A stretch of DNA of 64,000 nt from Chloroflexota bacterium (GCA_026706485.1 JAPOYR010000009.1:124001-188000), one strand, 5' to 3'; positions 1-12,096 are shown, numbered from the stretch's first letter. Made by a program: numbers and translations. Notes: generated by a model from the letters alone, not told the origin.

Positions 1-1656
<1,656 letters not shown>

Positions 1657-1690
1657 TCAGGAGGCGTCATGCTCAAGATATCCGCTCAGG

Positions 1691-1780
1691 GCAGGGCGAT
1701 TCGCGAATCGGCCCTACCAACGCGTCCCAGTCCGGCCCCTTCTCCCCTGGCGGGAGAAGGTTGGGATGAGGGGGATTCGC
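1691..1780. repeat. Two intergenic palindromic repeats
   Basis: The gap between enolase and the next gene holds two inverted repeats. The first, at about 1691-1718, is GCAGGGCGATTCGCGAATCG followed by its complement-like arm GCCCTACC. The second, at about 1737-1780, has CCTTCTCCC and GGGAGAAGG arms followed by TTGGGATGAGGG. Related copies lie near 19235 and 24080 (second type) and near 17491, 20735, 32328 and 61421 (first type). They may act as terminators or REP-like elements. Confidence 0.65.
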
Positions 1781-1789
1781 ATCAGTCGC

Positions 1790-2986
1790 CTAGACCACTT
1801 CAACGTCGATCACGATCCGCCGGATCGACTGCGTCGGCAGCTCGTTCGTGCCCAGCTCGCGCGTGAAGTCCGAGTGCGAGTACGCCACGTGCAGCTGGTT
1901 GCCCCGCTGAATCACCGAGGTGTACGAGCAACCGGGACCGGTGTGAAAGGCGAACGGGTACTCCCAATGCTCGCCGGTGCCGTCCAGGCTGAGCATCACG
2001 TGCGTGATCTGCGGATGCCCATAGGCCCCGCGCCCGGCCACGCAGGCCAGCACGCCGTTGTCCAGCTTTTGCAGGCGCGGCTTGACGCCCTGCCAGCCGG
2101 CCGATTCCGGCGCCGACCACGTCTCGCCGCCATCCGTCGAGCGAGACTGGAACATGGGCGAGTAGCCGCCCGTCCGCATCATGCAGAGGATGTCGCCGTT
2201 GTCGAGCTGGATGACGTCCGGCTCGTCGAACCCCTCGTCCACCGTCCGATCCGCCGGGCCGTAGACCGGCTTGTGGTCGTGGGGATGGAAGTGCTCGACG
2301 AACCGCCAGGTGCGCCCGCGGTCCGACGAGCGGATGACGGCGCTCGAGAAGCTGTATTGCACCATCTGACGCCCGCTGGGGCTTAGCCCTTCGAGCAGCT
2401 CGGGCGGGCCGACCTGCTGCTCGAACACGGTCATGTAGTCCCCGTTGTCCAGCTCGATCAGGCGGGAGTAGTTCTCGTACGACGCCGCCTCCCACGGAAA
2501 TCCCTCGACCTTGAACGGGTGAAGCTCCAGCAGCTCGCCCGCCTTCGACCACCGGCGCAGCTGAAACGTCGAGTCCGCCCGCTGCTGGACAAGGTGATAC
2601 GGCCCCTCGGCACTCAGGTATGGCTCCTGGTAGTTCTCGAGGGGGTAGGTGTCGATGCGGGTGATCGTGCCGTCGCTGGGGTAGCCGATGACTCCCGAAC
2701 CGAAATCCATGGTGTTGAGGCCGGTGTCCGGATGCCGGTCGATGAACGGCGAGTCGTCCGGCGCCGGCTGCCAGGTCGCGCCCAGGTCGCTGGAGACTAC
2801 CGCCGCCAGCGGCTCCACCCCGCCGTGCCGCCCGCGGTGATAGGACATGAAGAGGTTGTCGCCCTCGAGCTCCACAAGGCCCGGAAAGTTGACGACGCTG
2901 TCGGTGACCTCCAGCCACACGTCCGGCTCCGACGCGCTGATCACCACCTCGCGCGATCCGTTGCTGTATCTCGCCTGCTTGATCAT
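1790..2986 (-). CDS. BNR/Asp-box sialidase-like beta-propeller protein
   Basis: This 398-residue protein is a six-bladed-propeller type sialidase-fold protein. Three Asp-boxes (S-x-D-x-G-x-T-W) are visible: SSDLGATWQ near residue 65, SSDRGRTWR near 225 and STDGGETWS near 285. No signal peptide is seen, so it is probably cytoplasmic. The N-terminal RIP arginine motif of true exo-sialidases is not evident: the corresponding segment reads NFPGLVELEGDNLFMSYHRG. Sialic acid specificity is therefore doubtful, and it may act on another sugar or simply share the fold. It is flanked by repeats on one side and by about 180 bp on the other, with no obvious operon partner. Three further BNR proteins occur in the window. 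Confidence 0.8.
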   Translation of the reverse strand: MIKQARYSNGSREVVISASEPDVWLEVTDSVVNFPGLVELEGDNLFMSYHRGRHGGVEPLAAVVSSDLGATWQPAPDDSPFIDRHPDTGLNTMDFGSGVIGYPSDGTITRIDTYPLENYQEPYLSAEGPYHLVQQRADSTFQLRRWSKAGELLELHPFKVEGFPWEAASYENYSRLIELDNGDYMTVFEQQVGPPELLEGLSPSGRQMVQYSFSSAVIRSSDRGRTWRFVEHFHPHDHKPVYGPADRTVDEGFDEPDVIQLDNGDILCMMRTGGYSPMFQSRSTDGGETWSAPESAGWQGVKPRLQKLDNGVLACVAGRGAYGHPQITHVMLSLDGTGEHWEYPFAFHTGPGCSYTSVIQRGNQLHVAYSHSDFTRELGTNELPTQSIRRIVIDVEVV

Positions 2987-3165
2987 TGCTGCACCCTACC
3001 CCTCAGGCCGCGCCACACGCGGCCACCTGCATCGTAGAAGCCGGAGGCCCCCCGCGCACGAAAAATCGGGCGGTGCTAGTGGGCTAGGCGAATCGCGTGA
3101 GTCGCGCGACAGCGTCCATTATTCACGCGCCGCCGTTTTCATCGCCGCCGTCCGGCGTTCGCCAG

Positions 3166-3840
3166 CTATTCCTTCGAGGCAGTACGGGAGCCGCCGAGGC
3201 CGATCGTCGCCAGTCCCAGCGCCAGACCGATCGGCGCGAGCGACAGTGCGGCGGGGACCGGCGCATGGCCGACCGCGCCGATGATCACGTCGACGAAGCC
3301 CGGGCTGGGGGCGGACTCGTCTGCTTCCGCGGCGTCGTGGGCAGCGCTGTCCGAACTCTTGTCGTCGGCGTGGTGGTGGTCGTCCGCAGCGCCCTCTTCG
3401 TCATGGGCGTGATGGTCGTCGTCCGCTTTCCCATCGTCGTGGTGATGGCCGTCGCCTTCCGTCTCCGCATGGTGGTCGGAGTCCTGGGCGCTCGTCATGC
3501 CTTCGCGGCTGTCTTCGTGCTGGTGATCATGCGACTCTGGGTTGAGATTCGCGGCGACGTGCTGCCAGGTTCCGAGCAGAGCGCTCGCGATGACTATTGC
3601 GGCGACCACCCGCGCCAGCCTGACCGTCGCCGCCGTCTGGCGAGCGGCCAAGGCGATCGTGGTTGCCAGCATAATCCCGAGCGTGATCCACGGCACAAAC
3701 TGCCAGGGGCTGAGCCAGTGGCGCTCGTAGGCCAGCGCCAAGGCAGTGCCCGCCACGCCCACCGCCACCAGCAGGAGCAGGCCTGTCCGAAGTCGCGCCG
3801 CCGTGCCGTCACGCCCAACCATTTCAGTCATGGTACTCAC
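3166..3840 (-). CDS. Membrane protein with a His/Asp-rich loop, putative metal-binding
   Basis: I do not recognise a named family for this 224-residue protein. Hydrophobic segments lie at about residues 19-38, 48-66, 74-93 and 192-216. Between the third and fourth is a charged segment (about 104-170) with about 15 histidines in clusters such as GHHHDD, DDHHAHDEE and DDHHHADD, interleaved with Asp and Glu. Loops of this kind in ZIP and cation-diffusion transporters and in HupE/UreJ-like proteins bind Zn, Ni or Co, so a metal transport or buffering role is a reasonable inference. The fourth hydrophobic segment is Gly/Ala/Leu-rich with LGLATIGLGG. The start is ATG at 3840. An alternative reading as a CbtA/HupE-type protein cannot be settled by eye. 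Confidence 0.65.
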   Translation of the reverse strand: MSTMTEMVGRDGTAARLRTGLLLLVAVGVAGTALALAYERHWLSPWQFVPWITLGIMLATTIALAARQTAATVRLARVVAAIVIASALLGTWQHVAANLNPESHDHQHEDSREGMTSAQDSDHHAETEGDGHHHDDGKADDDHHAHDEEGAADDHHHADDKSSDSAAHDAAEADESAPSPGFVDVIIGAVGHAPVPAALSLAPIGLALGLATIGLGGSRTASKE

Positions 3841-3920
3841 GAGACCTTCAGGCGTGCAGCGCCTGCGGGCTCAGACGGTGACACTCGTCGGCCGGTCGCT
3901 ATTCAGTGTCGAGGAAATCC

Positions 3921-4106
3921 TCACCGCTGATTCATTTCATCCCGCGTGAACCTGCGGCCGCCGGTCGCAGAGTCGCCGCGCAGTGCGTGAATGGTCGCCA
4001 TGGCTGCGCCGGCCTGCCGCCAGCGCCCGGCGTATTTCTCAAGCCCGAGCCGAATCCGGGTGATCAGAGGCGTTTGCTCGGCTGCGGCGCGGCGTCGCTC
4101 AGACAC
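3921..4106 (-). CDS. Small hypothetical protein
   Basis: A 61-codon frame starting at GTG 4106 and ending at 3921, in the otherwise empty gap of about 340 bp between the His-rich membrane protein and the sugar isomerase. Its composition looks protein-like (KYAGRWRQAGAAMATIHALR near the middle, a mixed charged C-terminus), but I recognise no domain and the ribosome-binding site is weak (GAGG about 12 nt upstream). It could be a real small basic protein or chance. Outside this frame, nothing else is visible in 3841-4177. Confidence 0.3.
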   Translation of the reverse strand: MSERRRAAAEQTPLITRIRLGLEKYAGRWRQAGAAMATIHALRGDSATGGRRFTRDEMNQR

Positions 4107-4177
4107 GGATGGCGTCCGCCTCGCTGCTGCTCAGTGCCTGACCGTCCATGCGTTGCCCCAGGCTGCTTGCCGCCCCG

Positions 4178-5050
4178 CTAAATCGAGTGCATGAATGGCA
4201 CGTGCTCCGTGCCGTTGATGACCGCCAGCGCCAGGTCGCGAAAGCGGATGGTCTCCGCCGTGTTGTCGACCTGGTTGCAGTTCCAGATCGCCGTCCAGAC
4301 GAACTCAACGCCAAACCAGCCGCCGTAGCCGACGTCCTGCATCTTTTCGATGATGCGTCGGTAGTCGATGACGTTTTCGTCGAAGTCCACCTGCATTCGA
4401 TCCGGCGCGCAGCCGCGGCAGTGGAAGTGGCGCGCGTGGGGCAGCAGCGGGTCCACGCTGGTCTGCTCCATGCCCTGGTAGACGAAGTGGCAATAGTCGA
4501 GCGTGAGTTTGAGGCCCGGCACCAGGCCCAGCATCTCCAGCGCCAGATCCACGGTGTTGGCGTTGGTGCCGACCGCGGGCTCCACGGAGACCGCGATGCC
4601 GTACTTGTCACCCTGATCGACCCGCCATTTGAGCTCCTCGGCGGAGTTCTGCAGCGACTCGGTGGGAGACTCGCCCTCGAACGGCACGCCGCACGTCGAG
4701 GAGATGCCCTTGGCTTCGAGGCGGCGCGACAGCTCCACCACGTCGTTGAAGTACATGCGCCCGGCTTCCCGCTGGGCGGGATCGGGGTTGTTCGGCACCA
4801 TGCCGCCCGGCTCGGTGCTCGGGATCAGGAACACGTCCGCCGGCTCGAGGTTGTTCCGCTCCAGCCGTTCGCGCAGGATGCCGGCCCACATGGGCACGTC
4901 GCCGTGGATCATCTCGGGGCGAATGTGCGAGCGATTGCCGAAGATCCCAAGATCGACGCCCTCGAAGCCGAGGGTGGAGATCAGGGCCAGGGATTGCTCG
5001 TGGCGGAGCAGAGGCCAGGTGAAATCGGCGCAGGCGAGCCTTATGGACAT
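4178..5050 (-). CDS. Sugar phosphate isomerase/epimerase-like TIM-barrel protein
   Basis: A 290-residue protein of the xylose isomerase-like TIM-barrel (AP endonuclease 2) superfamily, which includes sugar and inositol isomerases and epimerases using a divalent metal. The N-terminal strand reads IRLACADF, followed by LISTLGFEGVDLGIFG. The presumed metal and substrate residues lie on later strands: SVEPAVGTNANT, LTLDYCHFVYQG, ARHFHCRGC and YGGWFGVEFVW. The usual pattern of Glu, Asp-x-x-His, His and a terminal Glu is present. Length and layout fit the family. The actual substrate is unknown. The gene stands alone and is divergent from the efflux adaptor on the plus strand, so the gap at about 5051-5200 should hold promoters for both. 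Confidence 0.8.
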   Translation of the reverse strand: MSIRLACADFTWPLLRHEQSLALISTLGFEGVDLGIFGNRSHIRPEMIHGDVPMWAGILRERLERNNLEPADVFLIPSTEPGGMVPNNPDPAQREAGRMYFNDVVELSRRLEAKGISSTCGVPFEGESPTESLQNSAEELKWRVDQGDKYGIAVSVEPAVGTNANTVDLALEMLGLVPGLKLTLDYCHFVYQGMEQTSVDPLLPHARHFHCRGCAPDRMQVDFDENVIDYRRIIEKMQDVGYGGWFGVEFVWTAIWNCNQVDNTAETIRFRDLALAVINGTEHVPFMHSI

Positions 5051-5244
5051 GGAATCACCTCCCGCGGGTGCGTGGGCCTATGTTCGCAAACTCGGCGCAA
5101 GCGCGCCCGGCTGCCCGCGGCGGCGCCGACGTAGAGGCGTGCGTCGACCCGCAGTGCCCCGAAGCGGCATACACTCCAGCAGACGATGATCGAGGGAGGC
5201 GTCAACCCCTGGTCCTGAATCGCAGAGCCTCGCTTCGAACGGCC

Positions 5245-6861
5245 GTGGGCGCCGCCCGGCGCCTCGGCCTTGCGCTGGCGGCCCTCGTCGTTTGCGGCGC
5301 CGTCGTCCTCGCGGTCGCCGCCTGCGATCCGGTCGAGCCCGCCGCCGACGCCACGCCCACGCTCGCGCCCGATCCCCGGGCCGAATCACAGGACCCACTG
5401 GTTCCGGTGGTGCGCGGACGGCTCGAGAACCGCCTGCGAATCCCGGGGCTAATCGAGGCCCGGGGGCAAGAGATCCTGACGTTCGAGGTGCCCGGCGTCG
5501 TGGGCGCGGTACGCGGACAGCGCGGGGTGATGGTGCAGGCGGGCAGCGTCCTGATTTCGCTCGACGCGGAGTCGCTGAACGCCGAGATCGGTGCCGCGCG
5601 CGAGGCCGAGGTGGCCATCCTGGAGGAGCTTGCGGCGGTCGAGGCTCGTCTGGCCGCCGAACGGATCGCCGCCGAACGCGCCGTGCTCGCGGCGGCGGCA
5701 GAGTTCGCCGAGCGCCAGCGGGTGTGGGACGCGCTCACCGCGCCGGCGCCCGACCATGAGGTGAACCTCCACCACGCGCGCATTGCGTTGCTCACACAGG
5801 TGCTTACCGACCGCCACACGGCGGTCGAGGCCGCCGAGAGTTCGGTCGACGCGCTGGTGGCAACCGCGCGCGCCGAGGTTGCGCTGCGCGAGGCCGACCT
5901 GGCTGAAGCCCAGGCGGAGCGCGACGCGCTGCCCGAGGATTCCACGGCGCGTGCCATTGCGGCAGCCGCCGCGAAGCTGGCCGCCGCCGAGCTCGCGGTC
6001 GCCGAGGCGCGCGCGCTGGAGGAGCAGGCGGCCGGCCCGGACGGGCCACCCCGGCTGCGCGCGGCGCGGCGGGCGCAAACCGCCGCCGAGTTGGACCTGC
6101 TGACGGCGGAGGCCGAGTTGGATCGGCTGACGGCCGGCCCGCCGGCCGCCGAGCTGGCCGCGGCGGAGGCGGCGCTCACCTCGGCGCGATACGAATATGA
6201 CCTGGTGGCGGAGGCGCGGGCCGCGCTGGATGCCGGCACCTCGCCGCTTGCCGTGGACGCCGAGCGTCTGAGGGCCGAGGCCGAGCGCATCGACGAGCGA
6301 ATCGCCCTGCTCGAGAGCCGCTCCACGCAGCTCGACATTGCGGCGCCCTACGACGCGATCATCTCGCGCGTGCTGACCGTGCGCGGGCGAGAGGTCGCCC
6401 CCGGCGACCCGGCCATCGAGCTGGCAAGAGCCACCGACCTGGTCTTCGAGGCCGTGGCCGGCCCGACGCAAGCCGCCAACCTGCGCATCGATCAAAAGGT
6501 CAACGTCACGTTGCGCGAGTTTGCCCAGACTCCCTTCGAGGGAACGGTCGTCACGCTGCCGCTGGACACGGGCGATGCGTCGGACAAGCCCTTCATCCAA
6601 CTGGCGGTCGATTGGGGCGACCAACCGGTGACCATCGGCCTGCAGGGCGTCATCAGCGTCTTGCTGGGCGCGTCCGACGGAGTGCTCAAGGTGCCCGCAA
6701 CCGCCGTGTGGACGGTTAACGGTCGCTCGTTCGTCGAGACCCTGATCGACGGCCGCCGCCGGACGCTGCCGGTGACCTTGGGCATGGAGACCGATGACGA
6801 GGTCGAGATCGTCCACGGCCTGTCCGAGGGCGACATGATCTTCGCCACCGTTCGCTCGTGA
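5245..6861 (+). CDS. HlyD/MacA-family efflux adaptor, lipoprotein-like
   Basis: Membrane-fusion (periplasmic adaptor) protein of an ABC exporter. The frame is open from a GTG at 5068. The preferred start is GTG 5245, because it places a signal sequence at the N-terminus (ARRLGLALAALVVCGAVVL then AVAAC, a possible lipobox Cys). A GGGAGG at 5194-5199 lies too far upstream to support it, so the start is uncertain. A barrel-sandwich segment follows (LIEARGQEILTFEVPGVV, then VQAGSVLISLD). A long Ala/Glu-rich coiled coil follows, with many EAE/AAAE heptads over about 250 residues. The second half-lipoyl and beta-barrel segments end in LSEGDMIFATV. Its stop overlaps the permease start (GTGA), so the two are translationally coupled. 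Confidence 0.85.
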   Translation: MGAARRLGLALAALVVCGAVVLAVAACDPVEPAADATPTLAPDPRAESQDPLVPVVRGRLENRLRIPGLIEARGQEILTFEVPGVVGAVRGQRGVMVQAGSVLISLDAESLNAEIGAAREAEVAILEELAAVEARLAAERIAAERAVLAAAAEFAERQRVWDALTAPAPDHEVNLHHARIALLTQVLTDRHTAVEAAESSVDALVATARAEVALREADLAEAQAERDALPEDSTARAIAAAAAKLAAAELAVAEARALEEQAAGPDGPPRLRAARRAQTAAELDLLTAEAELDRLTAGPPAAELAAAEAALTSARYEYDLVAEARAALDAGTSPLAVDAERLRAEAERIDERIALLESRSTQLDIAAPYDAIISRVLTVRGREVAPGDPAIELARATDLVFEAVAGPTQAANLRIDQKVNVTLREFAQTPFEGTVVTLPLDTGDASDKPFIQLAVDWGDQPVTIGLQGVISVLLGASDGVLKVPATAVWTVNGRSFVETLIDGRRRTLPVTLGMETDDEVEIVHGLSEGDMIFATVRS

Positions 6862-9754
6862 TCCTCTCGGGGGTCGGCGCCGCCGGGCGGACCGTGCTGG
6901 CCCTCGTGGGATTCGCCGCGCGGCGGCTGCGCAGCAATCCGATCCACGCCCTGACCACGCTGCTGGGACTCTCGCTCACCGTCGGCGTGGTCACCGCCGT
7001 GCCGCTCTATGCGGAGGGCATGAGCACCCGCCTGCTGCGCGAGCACTTGCGCGCCTCGCCGGGGCCGCTCGACCTGGGCGTGGTGATCGAGCACGGCGAA
7101 GCGCAGCTGCCGGACGATGCCACGACGTCGCTGGCGGCGTATCGCCGCGCCGACCGGTTCTTGGGCGAGGCCGCCGCCACCCACCTCGGTGTCCCGCCCG
7201 ATGCCATCGTGCGTTTGGTCCGGTCCGACAACCGGCACCTGCTGTTCACCTCCGACGATCCGGACGCACCCCTGCGCGAGGGCGTGCCCTGGGGCGGGCT
7301 GGCCGCGATCAGCGGGCTGGCGGAAAACGTCGAATTGTTGGAAGGCCGCGCACCCGTCGACGAGGTATACACGCTGCGCCTGCCGTCCGGTGTGCTGGCG
7401 CCGCTGGTGGAGGCGGTTGCCGCGACGGACATGCTCGACGCCGGGGGCCTGGTGGTCGGCGACCAGGTGCAGCTGCGCTTCGGCGACCCGCGGGCGCTCG
7501 ACACGCCCCAGGCGGTCGTCGCCGTCGACATCGTCGGTCGCTTCGCACTCATCGACGGGCGCCACGCCTATTGGCCCGAGGATGTCGAGGAGCTGACGAA
7601 GAACACGCTCTTCACTCCGCCGGGCGCGTTCATCGACGGTCTGCTGGCGCGCTATCCCGACGTGTCGCATCCGCGCCTGTTGGACCGCGCGGTGTGGTTC
7701 GCTCCACTGGACGCCGTCGCCCTGCAGGCGTCGTCCGCCGGTCGGACGCGCGAGGGCATCTTCGCCGTGCGCACGATCGCCGAGCGGGTCCTGCCATACA
7801 TGGGCGTGAAGACCCGCCTGGAGCGCGACCTCGAACGGTTTGAGAGCCGCCTGGTGGTGCTCACCGTGGCCCTGCTGGCCCTCAGCGTGCCCATTGTCCT
7901 GATGGTGCTGGGCTTCATGCGGCTCTCGGTGTCGCTGGCCATCGAACGCCAGCGCCAGGAGGTGGCGCTGCTGCGCAGCCGCGGCGTCGGCGTGGTCCAG
8001 CTGGTCGGCGTGTTTGTCGTCGAGGGGCTGCTGCTTGGAGCGCCGGCGCTGGCGATCGGCCTGGCGCTGGGCGCGGGCTTTGCCCAGGCCATCGGACAAG
8101 CGGCGAGCTTCCTGGCCTTCGATGCGCGCGCGCCGTTGGACGTTGCCCTGACCAGCAGCCAGGCGGCCGTCGGCGCGGGAGCGATCGGGGTCAGCCTGCT
8201 CGCCATGCTGGGGCCGGTCGTGGCGGCGGCCCGGCTGAGCATCGTGGGCGCCAAGCAGCAGGCCTCGCGCAGCCTGGACCGACCGCTCTATCAGCGGCGG
8301 CTGCTGGACGTGCTGCTGCTGGCGGCGGCGGTTGCGGGGTTCTATCTGCTGCGCAGCGTCGAAGCGCTGCCCGGCGAGACCGAGGACGACCTGCTGCTGG
8401 CCGACACGCTGCTGGTCCTGGCGCCGATTCTCTTCATCTTCGCGGTCTCGGTCTTCGCCCTCCGCGCCTTTCCCTATCTCGTGCGCGCGCTTGCGGCGCT
8501 GACGTCGCGCGTTTCCGGCGTCAGCGCCTTCGTGGCCCTGCGCCAGGTCGGCCGCAGCCCGACCCACTACACCAGCCTGGTCTTGCTGCTCTCGCTGACC
8601 TTTGCCCTGGGGGCCTTCAGCGCCTCGTTCGCGGCGACGATCGATCGCAACATCATCGATCGCGTCTATTTCGCCACCGGCGCCGACGCCCAGATCGTCG
8701 AGAGCGGGCACTTCGACGCGGACGCGAGGTCCTGGTACATCGCGCCGGTCGATCGCCACCTGGACGTGGTGGACGACCGCGGCCGGCATGTCGTCACGGA
8801 GGCAGCGCGACACCGGGTCAAGAACGCGCTGTTGCATGTCGACACGCCCTCGGTGAACGCCCTGCGCGAGGTTCGGCTGCACGCGGTCGATCCGATTCCA
8901 TTCGCCCGGACTATTGCCTGGCGCGACGACTACGCCGCGACATCGCTCAATGCACTTGCCAACGCGCTGGCGGCGGACGATCGCGGCGTGATCCTCGAGC
9001 GCGCACCATTTCACGAGACCATGGGTGTGCAGCTTGGCGATTCCGTGACCATGGAGATCGATCGGGTGGTGGTGCCCTTCGTGGTGGTGGGGTGGATGGA
9101 CGCGCTGCCGGGCCACAATCGAGGTCTAGGCTCCTTCGCGGTCGGCAATCTCACCTATGTCGACCGCGTGGTTGGGCGCTCGCCGTGGAACACCTATGCG
9201 CGACTGCTGCCCAACGCGCCGGCCCACGAGATCATCCAGCCGCTGAACGATCTCGATATTCGGGCGCTGCGCACCGTGGACGCGAGGGACGAAATCGTCC
9301 AAGCGCGCCGCGACCCCGTGCTGGTCGGCACGTTTGGCCTGCTGACGCTGGCGTTCATCGTTGCCGCGGGCCTCACGCTCAGCGGCTTTGGCATGCACGC
9401 GGTCCTGTCGTTTCGCCGGCGCGTGCAGGAGTTCGGCATCCTGCGCGCCATGGGGATTTCCACGCGCCAAATGGCCGCCATCGTGGCGTTGGAGCAGGGG
9501 TTCCTGGTGCTGCTCGGCACGGCCGTGGGGACGGCCATCGGCATGGTGACAGCCGCGCTGTTCGTGCCGTTCCTCGAGCTGAGCGCCGGGGAGCGCGATG
9601 CCTTTCCACCCTTTATCGTCGATACCGCCTGGGACGACATCGCCAAGATCTACGTGGTCTTCGGCGTGCTCATCGCCGCGGCGTTGCCGCTGTCGATTTG
9701 GCTCCTGCGGCGCGTGCGCACGCACGAGGCCATCAAGTTCGGCGAGGAAACCGG

Positions 9755-9758
<4 letters not shown>
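6858..9758 (+). CDS. ABC transporter permease, large FtsX/MacB type
   Basis: A 966-residue integral membrane permease with two FtsX domains, the single-chain arrangement seen in some macrolide and lipoprotein-type exporters. The first transmembrane helix is at about residues 30-50, followed by a large extracytoplasmic domain. The first FtsX module is near 330-460 (LMVLGFMRLSVSLAIERQRQ, then EVALLRSRGVG, the typical coupling-helix motif). A second extracytoplasmic domain follows. The second module is at about 840-955 (VQEFGILRAMGISTRQM, then a C-terminal helix pair). It starts at GTG 6858 inside the adaptor stop and ends at TGA overlapping the ATPase ATG, so three genes form one coupled operon. 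Substrate is unknown; such systems commonly move lipids, lipoproteins, peptides or hydrophobic drugs. Confidence 0.9.
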
Positions 9759-10660
<902 letters not shown>

Positions 10661-10663
10661 CGC

Positions 10664-10803
10664 CGGTGGCCCACGCTGCGTGCAGCGTGGGATCAGTCGC
10701 CGTTCGTGGTGAGCCTGTCGAACCATGGACGGCGCCCTTCGACTGGGCTCAGGGCGAACGGAGCCTGTTGTTTCCGGTGGCCTACGCTGTGTGCAGCGTG
10801 GGA
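10664..10803. repeat. Palindromic repeat cluster between the two ATPase genes
   Basis: Three short inverted repeats lie in tandem: about 10664-10692 (CCCACGCTGCGTGCAGCGTG), about 10701-10761 (CGTTCGTGGTGAGCCTGTCG with its reverse arm ending CTCAGGGCGAACGG) and about 10774-10803 (a second copy of the first type). Both types recur elsewhere in the window. They interrupt an otherwise overlapping operon. Confidence 0.75.
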
Positions 10804-10838
10804 GTGCATCTACGGTCCAACGTGATCGCGGAGCCATC

Positions 10839-11618
10839 GTGAGCACGTCCGCCCGGTCGCCGGTGGTCCAACTGCTCAACGTGTCGCGCCGCTACGGCGA
10901 GGGCCCCGCGGCGGTGACGGCCGTGGCCGGCGCGACCTGGGATATACCCCGCGGTGAACTCCATGCGCTTCGCGGACGGTCCGGCTCGGGCAAAACGACC
11001 CTGCTGAACCTGATCGGCGGCCTGGACGTCCCCACCGACGGTCAGGTGATGTTCGACGGCGCCGACCTCGGGGCGCTGGGCGAGGACGAGCTGGCCGCCG
11101 TGCGCCGCCGCAGCCTGGGTTTCGTATTCCAGACGTTTGCCCTGCTGCCGGTCCTCTCGGCGCGGGAGAACGTGGAGTTGGCCATGCGCGTGGCGGGCGC
11201 GCCGCCGGCGACGTGGAGCGAGCGCACGCGAGAGGTGTTGCGCCTCGTGGGGCTGGAATCGCGCGCGGATCACCGCCCGTTCGAGTTGAGCGGGGGGGAG
11301 CAGCAGCGGGTGGCCATTGCCCGCGCCATCGCCAATCGACCCGACGTGCTGCTGGCCGACGAGCCCACCGGTGAGCTGGACAGCAATACCGGACTCGAAA
11401 TCATGCTGCTCTTCCGCCACATCGTGGCCGCCGAGGGCGTGACCGCCGTGGTGGCGACCCACGATCCGGCACTGAGCCAGATCGCCGACCAGACGATGGT
11501 CATGCGCGACGGGCATCTCGCCGAAGCCGAGGGACCGCTGGACTTCGACCTGCCCGACCTGATCCAGCACGTGGAGATCGTGGATCGGGCGACGGCGCGC
11601 TCGGCGACCGATCCCTAG
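10839..11618 (+). CDS. ABC transporter ATPase (second NBD, LolD/MacB-like)
   Basis: A 259-residue nucleotide-binding protein with Walker A GRSGSGKT at 46-53, Q-loop FQTF near 97-100, signature LSGGEQQ at 150-156, Walker B VLLADEP at 170-176 and switch His in VATHDP near 208. It starts at GTG 10839 with GCGGAG 5 nt upstream; the frame is open further upstream, but that part lies in repeat DNA. It follows the first ATPase after 178 bp of repeats, on the same strand. There is only one large permease with two FtsX halves, so the two different ATPases may form a heterodimer. Alternatively, one may serve another permease elsewhere. Confidence 0.9.
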   Translation: MSTSARSPVVQLLNVSRRYGEGPAAVTAVAGATWDIPRGELHALRGRSGSGKTTLLNLIGGLDVPTDGQVMFDGADLGALGEDELAAVRRRSLGFVFQTFALLPVLSARENVELAMRVAGAPPATWSERTREVLRLVGLESRADHRPFELSGGEQQRVAIARAIANRPDVLLADEPTGELDSNTGLEIMLLFRHIVAAEGVTAVVATHDPALSQIADQTMVMRDGHLAEAEGPLDFDLPDLIQHVEIVDRATARSATDP

Positions 11619-11682
11619 ATCGCCGTCGAGCAATTGAAGAGGCCGCAGGGGAGTTGAGATACAGTGCACAAACCGATGCACT

Positions 11683-11749
11683 AGGGAGGTGCTGGAGTTA
11701 AATGCCGCCTGTCATTGGGTGCGCGAATAAACAAGGGCTCAGCGATTAG
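11683..11749 (+). CDS. Possible 15-codon leader ORF, coupled to the immunity gene
   Basis: A strong Shine-Dalgarno-like AGGGAGGTG (11683-11691) and a second GGAG (11694-11697) precede ATG 11702. This opens a 15-codon frame (MPPVIGCANKQGLSD) whose TAG at 11747-11749 overlaps by one base the GTG start of the next gene (TAGTG). That arrangement is typical of translational coupling. The coordinates include the ribosome-binding site. The downstream GTG has no good ribosome-binding site of its own, so this leader may deliver ribosomes to it. Chance cannot be excluded for so short a frame. Confidence 0.4.
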
Positions 11750-12096
11750 TGTTCGACAATACTGGATCTGAGTTTACAGCCATCGGAATACTGTTGGCAA
11801 CGGTGGTCATTATTTGTGGTTCTTTTCTCTATCTTTCCCCGTCCCTAGTCGCTCATCTCAAAGAGCATGAGCGTACGGCGTCTATTTTCCTTGTGAATCT
11901 AGTTATTGGATGGACTGTCATTGGCTGGATTGTCGTCTGGACCTGGGTACTTAAGACGCTGCCGAAGACTACCGAATCCGGGAGACGGAGTCTCCAGCCA
12001 TCGGTGCGGACGCTGCCCGGCTCATCACCTCCGATCAAGGGAGAAATTGCCCGCGGTGAGCACCGTGACGAAACCGACTCCGAGCGAAGAACGTGA
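11749..12096 (+). CDS. Superinfection immunity-like small membrane protein
   Basis: This 115-residue protein has a hydrophobic segment at about residues 10-31, a charged stretch, then FLVNLVIGWTVIGWIVVWTW at about 48-67. The N-x-x-x-GWT-x-IGW pattern is the hallmark of the superinfection immunity family related to phage T4 Imm, which sits in the inner membrane and blocks DNA entry of related phages in T4. The tail after residue 70 is hydrophilic and probably partly derived from flanking sequence. The gene and its upstream region are visibly more AT-rich than the neighbours (runs such as TTATTTGTGGTTCTTTTCTC), which suggests recent transfer, perhaps from a phage. No other phage gene is present. 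Many bacteria carry this family without prophages, so a defence role is inference. Confidence 0.6.
   Translation: MFDNTGSEFTAIGILLATVVIICGSFLYLSPSLVAHLKEHERTASIFLVNLVIGWTVIGWIVVWTWVLKTLPKTTESGRRSLQPSVRTLPGSSPPIKGEIARGEHRDETDSERRT

Noticed and set aside
3166-3840. The His-rich protein as a dedicated nickel chaperone of the larB pathway
   Set aside because: It is not adjacent to larB, is separated by enolase and a BNR gene, and no nickel-specific motif is visible. Only general metal binding is kept as inference.
6492-9116. A minus-strand reading frame of 874 codons opposite the ABC permease and adaptor
   Set aside because: It is antisense to a strongly supported permease gene, lacks any recognisable domain and is rich in His/Gln/Arg/Asp as expected for the complement of high-GC coding DNA.
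11640-11670. A sigma-70 promoter (TTGAAG and TACAGT) before the immunity gene
   Set aside because: The spacing between the candidate boxes is about 20 nt, too long for a convincing promoter.
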